Below are positions 8,784 through 15,770 of a stretch of 64,000 bases of DNA, one piece after another. Location: the NCBI RefSeq assembly GCF_014648435.1, contig NZ_BMRC01000004.1:372001-436000 (forward strand). The letters are read 5' to 3'. Within the stretch, counting starts at the first letter, position 1. Every line of letters starts with the position of its first letter. The notes beneath the pieces were generated by a model. It was not told the origin of the DNA. It made no database searches and saw only the letters and a program-made list of their open reading frames with translations. This stretch comes from Nonomuraea spiralis. Its GTDB lineage: Bacteria; Actinomycetota; Actinomycetes; Streptosporangiales; Streptosporangiaceae. Position numbers and translations under genes: made by a program.

Positions 8784-10163
8784 ATGTCCCTCCGTCCTCG
8801 CTGGGCGGCCCTGCCCGTCGTGCTGGTCGCGGTGTTCATGACCACGCTCGACTTCTTCGTCGCGAACGTGGCCGTGCCCTCGATCCGCGCCGACCTGCGG
8901 CCCGGCGACGCGGCGATCCAGTTCGTGATCGCCGGATACGGGCTGGCGTACGCGGCGGGCCTGATCGTCTCGGGGCGGCTCGGCGATCTCCACGGCCCGC
9001 GCCGGCTCTTCACCGCCGGGCTGGCCCTGTTCACGCTCGCCTCGGCCGCCTGCGGCGGCGCGCCGGACGCCACCACCCTGGTGCTCGCCCGGGTCGCGCA
9101 GGGCGCCGCGGCGGCGCTGCTCGCGCCGCAGGTCCTCACGCTGATCGGGGCACTGTTCCCGGGCGCGGACCGGGCGAGGGCTTTCGGCTGGTACGGCACG
9201 GTCGTGGGCCTGGCCGGGATAAGCGGCCAGGTGGTGGGCGGGCTGCTGGTGGCCGCCGATCCCCTGGGCCTCGGCTGGCGAGCCTGTTTCCTGGTCAACG
9301 TGCCGATCGGCCTGGCGGCGCTGGCTCTGACCGGGCGGCTGGTCCCCCGCGTCCCGGGGGCCGGGGCGCGTACGGGGCTGGACCTGGCGGGGGCGGCCCT
9401 GGTCGCGGCGGGCCTGATGGGCGTCGTGCTGCCGCTGGTCCAGGGGCGTGCGGAGGGCTGGCCGCAGTGGACGTGGCCGTGCCTGGGCGGGGCGGCGCTC
9501 ACGCTGGCGGCGTTCGTACGGCGGCAGCGCCGGCTGGCGGCGGCCGGTCGCGAACCGCTGCTGGATCTGGAGGTGTTCGGCGAGAAGGGGTTCGCGGCCG
9601 GGCTGGCGGCGGTCGCGCTGCTGTTCGGCACCTCGGCGGGCCTGTCGTTCGTGCTCGCCCTGTACCTTCAGGACGGCCTCGGCCTCGGCCCGCTCGCCGC
9701 CGGGGCGGTGTGCACCGCGCTGAACCTCGGCTTCTTCCTGGCCTCGCCGCGCTCGGCCCGCGTCCCCCGCGTGGTCGGCCCGCTGGCGCTGCTGCTCGGG
9801 CTGGGGCTGCTCTACCACGCGGGGGACTCGCCGTACCTCGTGGCGTTCGCGCTGCTGGTGGCGGGTGCGGGGATGGGCCTGGTCATGTCGCCGCTGCTGT
9901 CCTCGGTCCTGGCCTCCGTACGCCGGGAGCACGCGGGCGCGGCGGCCGGGGTGCTCGGGACCGTTCAGGAGACCGGCGGCGTGCTCGGCGGCACGGTCAC
10001 CGGCGCGATCTTCTTCGGCTCCCTCGACGGCGGCTGGCACGCGGCCACCAGGGCCGCCCTGCTCGTACTCGTCGTGGGCGCGCTGGGCGTGCTGGCACAC
10101 TCGGCGCTGCGTCCCCGGCGGGCCGTCCCGGCCCCTGCGATGTCGTTGAAGCCGAACCGCTGA
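8784..10163 (+). CDS. MFS multidrug exporter, DHA2-like (EmrB/QacA type)
   Basis: A 459-residue inner-membrane transporter with about 14 hydrophobic segments. Motif A of the major facilitator superfamily is visible as SGRLGDLHGPRR near residue 65. A motif C-like segment (GLAGISGQVVGGLLV) lies near residue 150. This layout fits proton-driven drug/H+ antiporters of the DHA2 family; the substrate is unknown. The ATG at 8784 follows a CTGGAG sequence with good spacing. The ECF sigma gene begins 20 bases downstream on the same strand, so MFS, sigma and anti-sigma may be co-transcribed. Confidence 0.88.
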   Translation: MSLRPRWAALPVVLVAVFMTTLDFFVANVAVPSIRADLRPGDAAIQFVIAGYGLAYAAGLIVSGRLGDLHGPRRLFTAGLALFTLASAACGGAPDATTLVLARVAQGAAAALLAPQVLTLIGALFPGADRARAFGWYGTVVGLAGISGQVVGGLLVAADPLGLGWRACFLVNVPIGLAALALTGRLVPRVPGAGARTGLDLAGAALVAAGLMGVVLPLVQGRAEGWPQWTWPCLGGAALTLAAFVRRQRRLAAAGREPLLDLEVFGEKGFAAGLAAVALLFGTSAGLSFVLALYLQDGLGLGPLAAGAVCTALNLGFFLASPRSARVPRVVGPLALLLGLGLLYHAGDSPYLVAFALLVAGAGMGLVMSPLLSSVLASVRREHAGAAAGVLGTVQETGGVLGGTVTGAIFFGSLDGGWHAATRAALLVLVVGALGVLAHSALRPRRAVPAPAMSLKPNR

Positions 10164-10183
10164 TCATCTCCGTAGTACCGGGT

Positions 10184-10723
10184 GTGTGGCTTGTTTCGGA
10201 CGAGTCTCTGCTGGCCGGCATGGCGACCGGCGACACCCAGGCCGCCACCGCCCTCGTACGCCGCTACCAGGCCAGGGTCTACGGCCTGGCCCGGACGATC
10301 GTGCGCGAGTCCGCGCTCGCCGAGGAGATCGCCCAGGAGGCGTTCGTCAGGGCGTGGCGCCACGCGGCCGCGTACGACGCCCGGCGCGGGGCCGTACCGG
10401 CCTGGCTGCTGACCATCACCCGCAACCTCGCCCTCGACGCGCTGCGCATCAGGCGCGAGGAGCCGGTGGATCCGGCCGTCCTGATGACCCGGCTGCTGGC
10501 CGTAGAGCCCGCCGACGAGGCGCCGCAGGACGAGGAGTTCGTCAGGGAGGCACTGCGCGGGCTTCCTCCCGAACAGGCCAGGGCGGTGGCGTTGACGGTG
10601 TTCTACGGGATGACGGGGAAGGAGGTGGCGGAGATCGAGGGGGTGCCGCTGGGCACCGCCAAGACCCGCCTGCGCAGGGGGATGGCCCGCCTGCGCGAAC
10701 GGCTGAAGGCCCGCGATGACTGA
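10184..10723 (+). CDS. ECF-type RNA polymerase sigma factor
   Basis: A 179-residue sigma-70 family ECF factor. Region 2 is seen as LVRRYQARVYGLARTIV and EIAQEAFVRAWRHAAAYD. Region 4 is LPPEQARAVALTVFYGMTGKEVAEIEGVPLGTAKTRLRRG. The GTG at 10184 is the only good start codon in frame after the MFS stop; no clear Shine-Dalgarno precedes it, so the start is uncertain. The gene overlaps the following anti-sigma gene by eight bases (ATGACTGA), a typical sign of translational coupling between a sigma factor and its inhibitor. The signal it answers is unknown. Confidence 0.88.
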   Translation: MWLVSDESLLAGMATGDTQAATALVRRYQARVYGLARTIVRESALAEEIAQEAFVRAWRHAAAYDARRGAVPAWLLTITRNLALDALRIRREEPVDPAVLMTRLLAVEPADEAPQDEEFVREALRGLPPEQARAVALTVFYGMTGKEVAEIEGVPLGTAKTRLRRGMARLRERLKARDD

Positions 10724-11240
10724 GCCCGGCGGCTGCGCGGAGACCGGCGACCTCATCCCCGAGCTGGCCGCCGACACCCTCACCGGCGCCGAACGCGCGG
10801 CGGCCCTGCGTCACCTGGCCGCCTGCGCACGCTGCCGGCACGACCTGGCGGACATGGCCGGGCTGGTGGACTCGATCACCGCGCTGGCCCCGCCCGAGAA
10901 CCCGCCGCCCGCCTTCGAGTCGCGCGTGCTGGCCGGGATGACCGGCAACTGCTGCCTGGCCGCCGCCTTCCACGACGGCCGTCGCCGGGTGGGCACGGCC
11001 TTCGCCTACCAGGGCTCCCCGAGCTGGCTGTTCCTGGTGGTCCAGTCGGCCTCGGGCAGCGGCGCGTACCGGGCCACGCTGGTCAGGACGGACGGCCTGC
11101 GCGTCCCCCTGGGCGAGGTGCCGGTCTCCGGCGGCAGGGGCTCGTGGGGGACGACGATCGACACGCCTGTCGCGCAGGTGGGCCGTATCGTGCTGGCCAG
11201 ACCGGGGGCGGGAGATCTGGTGGCCGCGTTCTGGCCCTAG
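10716..11240 (+). CDS. Zinc-finger anti-sigma factor lacking a transmembrane segment
   Basis: A 174-residue partner of the upstream ECF sigma. The N-terminal part is a ZAS/putative zinc-finger domain with the H-x3-C-x2-C motif (HLAACARC, about residues 30-37). The C-terminal part (VGTAFAYQGSPSWLFLVVQ, then GSWGTTIDTPVAQVGRI) matches the extracellular domain usually seen after the membrane helix in such actinobacterial anti-sigmas. Between the two, at about residues 70-90, only MTGNCCLAAAFHDGRRR is present, with no hydrophobic helix long enough to cross the membrane. Either this is a cytosolic variant or the linker and membrane segment were deleted in frame. It starts inside the sigma gene and its TAG overlaps the convergent MocR stop. 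Confidence 0.82.
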   Translation: MTEPGGCAETGDLIPELAADTLTGAERAAALRHLAACARCRHDLADMAGLVDSITALAPPENPPPAFESRVLAGMTGNCCLAAAFHDGRRRVGTAFAYQGSPSWLFLVVQSASGSGAYRATLVRTDGLRVPLGEVPVSGGRGSWGTTIDTPVAQVGRIVLARPGAGDLVAAFWP

Positions 11241-12574
11241 CCGTAGCGGCCGGAGGTGGGCGGGCGCAGGGCGGTGGCCAGGTCGTCGGCCAGGCGGGCG
11301 GTCTCGCCGGGCCGCAGCGTGGAGACCGTCAGGCGCAGCGCGGGCGGCGTACGGACGCGGTTGCGGGCGCCGGGCGCGGCGCCCCAGCCGAGGGCCAGCA
11401 GCCGGGTGACCGCGGTGGTCTCGTCGGCGACCGGCACCCAGACGTTGAGCCCGCTGCGGCCGTGCGCCCGGATGCCGCGCGCGGCCAGCGCCTCGATCAG
11501 GCCGTCGCGGCGCTCGGCGTACGCGGCGGCGACGGCCGGCGTGTCCACAGCCTGTGCACGCCAGAGGTGGGCGACCGCGCGTTGCAGCAGATGGCTGACC
11601 CAGCCCGCGGCCAGCCGCTGCCGCCCGCGCAGCCGGTCGAGCGTGACGGTGTCGCCCGTGACCAGTGCCAGCCGCAGGTCAGGGCCGAACGCCTTGGCCG
11701 TCGAACGGGTGAGCAACCACCGGGTCGTGACGCCGGACAGGGGATGGAGGGGGAGATCCACCAGGCTCGCGCCGTGGTCGTCCTCGATCAGCACCACGTC
11801 GGGGCGGGTGGCGAGCAGGGCACGCAGGTCCGCGGCGCGTGCCGCGGTGACGGCCGCGCCGGTCGGGTTCTGGGCCCGTGCCGTGATCACCACCGCTCGT
11901 ACGCCCGCCCGTAGCGCCCGGTCGAGCTCGTCCGGCAGCGGGCCCTCGTCGTCCAGCCGCATCGGCACCGGCCGCAGCCCGAGTACGGCGACCAGGTCGA
12001 GCAGGGCCGTCCAGCCCGGGTCCTCCACGCCGATGGCGTCGCCGGGCCGGAGGTGGGCGGCCAGGACGCGCTCGACCGCGTCGAGGGTGCCCGAGGTGAT
12101 CGCCAGCGGCGCGGCGGGCACGCCGTCGGCACGCAGGCGGGTGGCGGCCAGGGTGAGGAGTTCGGCGTCGTCGCCGGTGCCGTACATGGCCGGGTGCTCC
12201 TCGTGCGCCCTGGCCGCGGCGGCGAGCGCGTCGTGCAGCGGCGGCAGCAGGGCCGGGTCCGGATTGCCGTGGGACAGGTCGCGTACGCCCGGCGGCACCT
12301 CGATGCGGATCTCCTCGCGCGTCGTGCTGGCCGGACGCGGCCGGACCCGGGTGCCGCGCCGGCCCGCCGTCTCGACGATGCCGCGCTCCCGCAGCAGCCG
12401 GTAGGCGGCCGCGGCGGTGTTGGGGCTGACCTCGGCCATCGCGGCCACCTCGCGCACGGGCGGCAACGACGCCCCCGGAAGAAGCAGCCCCGCGGACACG
12501 GCGGCCTCGACGCCCGCCGCGATCTCACTGGCCGTCCCGCCAGCGATCAGATATGTTTCTGACACAAAATACAT
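11237..12574 (-). CDS. MocR-family regulator (GntR winged helix fused to aminotransferase-like domain)
   Basis: A 445-residue regulator. The GntR helix-turn-helix is near the N-terminus (GASLPPVREVAAMAEVSPNTAAAAYRLL, residues 35-62), followed by a PLP aminotransferase fold with EDPGWTALLDL, TARAQNPTGAAV, IEDDHGASL and STAKAFGPDLR, whose Lys should hold PLP. It is divergent from a PaiB-like flavoprotein gene across a 38-bp AT-rich spacer, so it most likely controls that gene. The ATG at 12574 has no Shine-Dalgarno. An alternative GTG at 12565 sits seven bases after a CATAAT box and could be a leaderless start, shortening the protein by three residues. Confidence 0.85.
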   Translation of the reverse strand: MYFVSETYLIAGGTASEIAAGVEAAVSAGLLLPGASLPPVREVAAMAEVSPNTAAAAYRLLRERGIVETAGRRGTRVRPRPASTTREEIRIEVPPGVRDLSHGNPDPALLPPLHDALAAAARAHEEHPAMYGTGDDAELLTLAATRLRADGVPAAPLAITSGTLDAVERVLAAHLRPGDAIGVEDPGWTALLDLVAVLGLRPVPMRLDDEGPLPDELDRALRAGVRAVVITARAQNPTGAAVTAARAADLRALLATRPDVVLIEDDHGASLVDLPLHPLSGVTTRWLLTRSTAKAFGPDLRLALVTGDTVTLDRLRGRQRLAAGWVSHLLQRAVAHLWRAQAVDTPAVAAAYAERRDGLIEALAARGIRAHGRSGLNVWVPVADETTAVTRLLALGWGAAPGARNRVRTPPALRLTVSTLRPGETARLADDLATALRPPTSGRYG

Positions 12575-12587
12575 TATGTACTAATAC
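12559..12587. promoter_or_regulatory. Overlapping divergent promoters between MocR and PaiB genes
   Basis: This AT-rich island stands out in GC-rich DNA. On the plus strand CTGACA (12559-12564) and TAATAC (12582-12587) are 17 bases apart, a plausible -35/-10 pair for the PaiB-like gene. On the minus strand CATAAT at about 12573-12578 is a good -10 for the MocR gene. A short palindrome TACATTATGTA (12570-12580) overlaps both and could be the MocR operator. These are read by eye, not mapped. Confidence 0.4.
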
Positions 12588-12612
12588 AAAGCCCGACGGG
12601 AGGGGTTTCGTC

Positions 12613-13236
12613 ATGCTCATCCACCCCTGGGACGCGGCCCGCGACGACGACGAATGGCGTACCTGGCTGGCCACCCGCGACTTCGGCCAGATCGCCGCGA
12701 ACGGCCCGGACGGCGGCCCGCCCGTCGTCGTCCCCACCCATTTCCTGTACGACGGCGCGGCCGAGGTGCTGCTCCACCTGGCCAGACCCAACCCCCTGTG
12801 GACGGCGATCGAGGCCGACCCGGTGGTCCTGCTGACCGTGCACGACGACTACGCCTACATCCCCGGCGGATGGCGCACCGGCTCCCCCGAGACCGGCGTG
12901 CCCACCAGCTACTACGCCTCCGTCCAGCTCACCTGCCGGGCCGAGATCGTGGACGACGCCGAGGGCAAGGCGGAGATCCTGCGCCGCCAGCTCGCCCACT
13001 TCCAGCCCGACGGCGCGCACGGCGTCGTGGCGGCCGGCGAGGGGCCGTACCACCGGCAGCTTCCCGGGCTGCGCGGGCTGCGGCTGGCGGTGACGGAGGT
13101 GCGCGCCAAGTTCAAGTACGACGGACGCCGTACCGTCGAGGACCTTGAGCGCATCGCCGGCATGCTGGCCGAGCGCGGCCGTCCGGGCGACGCCGGGGCC
13201 AGGGAGCAGCAGCTCAGGCGAATGGCGGGGAAGTAG
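12613..13236 (+). CDS. PaiB-like FMN-binding split-barrel protein
   Basis: A 207-residue member of the PaiB family (FMN-binding, pyridoxamine-oxidase-like split barrel). Recognisable stretches are LIHPWDAARDDDEWRTWLAT at the start, PTHFLYDG, WTAIEADPVVLLTVHDDYAYIPGGW, and the C-terminal EVRAKFKYDG. PaiB of Bacillus was described as a negative regulator of sporulation and protease genes; others in this fold are flavin-dependent enzymes. ATG 12613 is chosen because GGGAGGGG lies seven bases upstream. The divergent PLP-dependent MocR suggests a link to B6 or amine metabolism, but this is inferred. Confidence 0.85.
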   Translation: MLIHPWDAARDDDEWRTWLATRDFGQIAANGPDGGPPVVVPTHFLYDGAAEVLLHLARPNPLWTAIEADPVVLLTVHDDYAYIPGGWRTGSPETGVPTSYYASVQLTCRAEIVDDAEGKAEILRRQLAHFQPDGAHGVVAAGEGPYHRQLPGLRGLRLAVTEVRAKFKYDGRRTVEDLERIAGMLAERGRPGDAGAREQQLRRMAGK

Positions 13237-13455
13237 CGCAGGTGCGCAGCATGCAGATCAGGGCCCGCTTCTCCCGTACGGTGACGGTCAGCCCGTAGTG
13301 GTGCTTCACCGTGATCCAGGCCCGCGCGTACGTGCACCAGTACGACCTGCGCGGCGGCCGCCACGTCGCCGGGCTGCTGCCGGACTTGTCCACGACCGAG
13401 GTGGGCTCAGGCAGGACCAGGATAGGAGCAGCAGTGGCCACACGACGACGATCAC
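13214..13455 (-). pseudogene. Remnant of a secreted HNH/DUF1524-type nuclease
   Basis: The minus-strand frame ending at 13214 encodes PPRRSYWCTYARAWITVKHHYGLTVTVREKRAL, which looks like the conserved C-terminal tail of actinobacterial secreted HNH endonuclease family (DUF1524-like) proteins. The nuclease core is absent. Just upstream, in a different frame starting at GTG 13455, a hydrophobic stretch VIVVVWPLLLLSWSC resembles a lipoprotein signal with a lipobox Cys. A large internal deletion plus a frameshift would explain both pieces. The 3' end overlaps the PaiB stop by about 23 bases. The family match is from memory of the tail motif. Confidence 0.5.
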
Positions 13456-13551
13456 GGGTCCAGCATTAGCAGCGGGCCGTTGTTGCTCCTAGTATTTGAC
13501 CACCTACCGAGAGCAATGTCGGCCGAGATCGCGGCGGGCTGGAGGTCCCAC

Positions 13552-14028
13552 ATGGCAGCGCAGGACGGCCCAGGCCGGGAGCAGGTGCTCGACTGGGTCG
13601 AGCGGGTCGCGGCCTTCGTCTCCGAGGAATGGGGACTGGCCCCCATCACGGGCCGCGTCCTGGGCTGGCTCATGGCCTGCGACCCGCCCGCCCAGAACGC
13701 GTCCGAGATCGCCGACGCGATCGGCGCGAGCCGCGCGTCGCTGACGACGACCATGCAGCTCCTGACGTCCCTCCGGCTCGTCCACAAGGTCCGCAGGCCG
13801 GGCGAGCGCAACGTCTACTACCAGATCGAGGACGACGCCTGGTCGAAGGTCCTGCGCCAGAAGCTGGCCGCGTTCACGGCGTTCGACGCGCTGGCCGAGG
13901 AGGGCCTGCGGCTCGGCTGGACCGACGAGGCCCAGACCGCCCGCATCCGCTCCGCGCACGAGTCCATCGCGGCCGTCGCCACCGCCCTCGACAGCCTGTG
14001 GAAAACCGGCGCGCCTGTGGATAACTAG
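13552..14028 (+). CDS. MarR/GbsR-type transcriptional regulator
   Basis: A 158-residue DNA-binding protein with a winged helix: EEWGLAPITGRVLGWLMACDPPAQNASEIADAIGASRASLTTTMQLL and the wing RRPGERNVYYQI. This pattern fits GbsR-like MarR proteins, which often repress a neighbouring transporter or enzyme. ATG 13552 has GGAGG six bases upstream; an earlier in-frame ATG at 13516 lacks one. Its TAG overlaps the stop of the convergent XRE gene by four bases, and its last codons contain a perfect DnaA-box sequence (14016-14024). Confidence 0.85.
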   Translation: MAAQDGPGREQVLDWVERVAAFVSEEWGLAPITGRVLGWLMACDPPAQNASEIADAIGASRASLTTTMQLLTSLRLVHKVRRPGERNVYYQIEDDAWSKVLRQKLAAFTAFDALAEEGLRLGWTDEAQTARIRSAHESIAAVATALDSLWKTGAPVDN

Positions 14029-14249
14029 CCTTCGGAGTCCGGATACTGGAAGACGTCGTCGAGGGGCACCCGGAACACCCGGGCGATCTGGAAGGCCACC
14101 TCGAGAGAGGGTGAGTAGCGGCCCTGCTCGATGGCGATGACGGTCTGCCGGGTGACGCCGATCCTGCGGGCCAGCTCGGCCTGCGTCATCTCCTCGTGGG
14201 CGAACCGCAGGGCCCTGATGGAGTTGGTGACCTTGGTGGCTTTGCCCAT
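14025..14249 (-). CDS. Small XRE-family DNA-binding protein
   Basis: A 74-residue single-domain Cro/C1-type helix-turn-helix protein: AELARRIGVTRQTVIAIEQGRYSPSLEVAFQIARVF, ending LDDVFQYPDSEG. This compact form resembles YozG/YgzD-like regulators that are usually paired with a small membrane protein. Its ATG (14249) directly abuts the TAG of the upstream membrane-protein gene, so the two are one operon and probably translationally coupled. Confidence 0.88.
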   Translation of the reverse strand: MGKATKVTNSIRALRFAHEEMTQAELARRIGVTRQTVIAIEQGRYSPSLEVAFQIARVFRVPLDDVFQYPDSEG

Positions 14250-14669
14250 CTACAGGCCCCTCCGACAGGCGACCAGCCGCACCGGCGTGGCCACCAGGGC
14301 CGACAGGACGAGGCCCGCGTAGATGGCGTTGGCGATCCAGAAATGGGCGGCTTCCGCCATGGTCAGGCCAAGGGGGACCATCATGGAGACCCCTAGCACA
14401 AGGCCCCCGACATGCTGGGCCGAACGGTTGATTTCCCTGTCTCGCACGTCGCTCTTGTGACTCTCGCTGGGCTTCACGGTCTCGACCACGATACGGCCCG
14501 CGATCGACAGGGCGATGCCGATCCCGATCGCCCACAACATCGGCGCGACATGGGGGACGGCACTGAGAGGACCACCGGCGGCGCGGCCGAGGACGACGAC
14601 GACGTAGGCCGCGTAGGTGCCGGCCGTCGCCACGAGATAGATCCAGGCGCCCCTTTCCTCGTACGACAT
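14250..14669 (-). CDS. Four-helix membrane protein paired with XRE regulator
   Basis: A 139-residue protein with four hydrophobic segments (about residues 10-30, 42-64, 88-106 and 109-130), separated by a charged loop VKPSESHKSDVRDREINRS. No family is recognised with certainty; small membrane proteins of this size are often co-encoded with XRE regulators of the YozG type. ATG 14669 is preferred over the adjoining GTG because GGAGG lies four bases before it. Function unknown; a role in membrane stress sensing or immunity would be a guess. Confidence 0.75.
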   Translation of the reverse strand: MSYEERGAWIYLVATAGTYAAYVVVVLGRAAGGPLSAVPHVAPMLWAIGIGIALSIAGRIVVETVKPSESHKSDVRDREINRSAQHVGGLVLGVSMMVPLGLTMAEAAHFWIANAIYAGLVLSALVATPVRLVACRRGL

Positions 14670-14731
14670 CACACCTCCGGAAAGTAAAATATCCCAGACA
14701 TGATGTCAATGATTTTGGACTTCTCCACCGC

Positions 14732-14761
14732 TGTGGACAATCAGCGTCTTCCTGTGGATAA
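14732..14761 (-). other. Pair of perfect DnaA-box sequences away from oriC
   Basis: Read on the minus strand, 14732-14740 is TTGTCCACA and 14753-14761 is TTATCCACA, both perfect DnaA boxes, in the 184-bp spacer before the Trypco1 gene. A third perfect TTATCCACA lies at 14016-14024. They are 16-18 kb from the dnaA region. The boxes are seen directly; any DnaA-binding role is inferred. Confidence 0.5.
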
Positions 14762-14853
14762 CTTTGGCGCCGAGGCCGTCCTCTGCTGGAAAGCCCACCG
14801 TCGAGCGGGCCAGTCCAGCATGCTTGCTCTTGTCCCAGGACAGGAGGCCAACC

Positions 14854-15183
14854 GTGCGCTACTTCCTAGAGGTCCCCCTCGACGACGGCGGCACCGTGCT
14901 CGTGGAGGTCGACGAGCAGCACGCCGACGAGGCGCTCCCCGCTGGACGGGCCCGCGCGGCCGTCGAACGTATGCCCGAGGCGCTGGGCGCGGGCCTCCAG
15001 CGCGTCCAGACGTTCGCCACGGACGTCCTGCGCCGCATGCGGTCGTGCCCCGAACCGCCCGACGTGGTCACGGTGGAGTTCGGGATGAAGTTGACCGCCA
15101 AGGCGGGCGTGGTGATCGCCGAGTCGACGGGAGAGGCCCACCTCAAGGTCACCGCAGAATGGCGGAAACCGGAAAACGCCTGA
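14854..15183 (+). CDS. CU044_2847/Trypco1-type small protein
   Basis: A 109-residue protein that begins VRYFLEVPLDDGGTVLVEVDE and ends VEFGMKLTAKAGVVIAESTGEAHLKVTAEW. The EFG-x-KLTA-x-AG pattern is that of the trypsin-co-occurring domain 1 (Trypco1, CU044_2847 family), proposed from comparative genomics to be partners of trypsin-like proteases in conflict or signalling systems. No protease gene is adjacent here. The GTG at 14854 is chosen because CAGGAGG lies six bases before it. Its stop lies inside a 44-bp tandem repeat. Confidence 0.8.
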   Translation: MRYFLEVPLDDGGTVLVEVDEQHADEALPAGRARAAVERMPEALGAGLQRVQTFATDVLRRMRSCPEPPDVVTVEFGMKLTAKAGVVIAESTGEAHLKVTAEWRKPENA

Positions 15184-15290
15184 CCTGCCCGCTCACGTCT
15201 TGACGGCGGAGACCGGACAACGGCTGACCTGCCCGCGCACGTCTTGATGGCGGAGACCGAAAACGCCTGACCTGCCGCTCACATCTTGAT
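15161..15290. repeat. 44-bp tandem repeat across a convergent gene junction
   Basis: Units at 15161-15204, 15205-15248 (44 bases each) and 15249-15290 (42 bases) are near-identical, each starting GGCGGAGACCG or similar and containing CTGACCTGCCCG. A fourth partial copy starts at 15291. The first unit contains the last codons and stop of the Trypco1 gene; the last contains the stop of the convergent NTF2-like gene. Confidence 0.85.
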
Positions 15291-15668
15291 GGCGGTGCCC
15301 TGCGCCGAGACGAGCCGCCAGCCGCCGTCGGCCCCGGCTGCGTACACATGCGTGTACCGGCTCCCGGCGCTGAACGTGCCGCCATCGGGATTGGTGAAGT
15401 TCATCCCCGTACGTCCCACCACGATCCCCACGTCCCCGACGAACCGTACGATCGCCTCGTCCGGGAACGAGTCGATCCTGGGGAAACTCAGGCTGCCCGA
15501 CGCCACCAGGCCGAGCAGGAGGTCCTTGCCGGCGACCGTCCCGTCCTCCACCCCCACCAGGACGAAGTCGTCCGCCAGGAGCTCCTTCAGCCGGTCGTGG
15601 TCATTGGCCACGAGGGCGTCGAAGAAGCTCTGGTCGAGCTCCAGAAGGGTGGCGCGATGGGTGCTCAT
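15279..15668 (-). CDS. NTF2-like/SnoaL-type protein (DUF4440-like)
   Basis: A 129-residue cone-shaped NTF2-fold protein. The sequence LLELDQSFFDALVANDHDRLKELLADDFVLVGVEDGTVAGKD, followed by a beta-rich half ending SRYTHVYAAGADGGWRLVSAQGT, is typical of DUF4440/SnoaL-like small domains. Such proteins bind diverse hydrophobic ligands or act as isomerases; nothing nearby fixes the role. The ATG at 15668 is the best start; an upstream ATG at 15704 would add twelve residues of basic sequence not typical of the family. Its stop lies in the 44-bp repeat tract. Confidence 0.8.
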   Translation of the reverse strand: MSTHRATLLELDQSFFDALVANDHDRLKELLADDFVLVGVEDGTVAGKDLLLGLVASGSLSFPRIDSFPDEAIVRFVGDVGIVVGRTGMNFTNPDGGTFSAGSRYTHVYAAGADGGWRLVSAQGTAIKM

Positions 15669-15770
15669 GGGCGTCGTCGTCCGTTCTCGTCGATGGGCGG
15701 ACACCGAATGTAGACGTTGACGCTGATGACAAGGTCAACCCGGCGAGGCTGATCGGACCGGTCGGATCGG

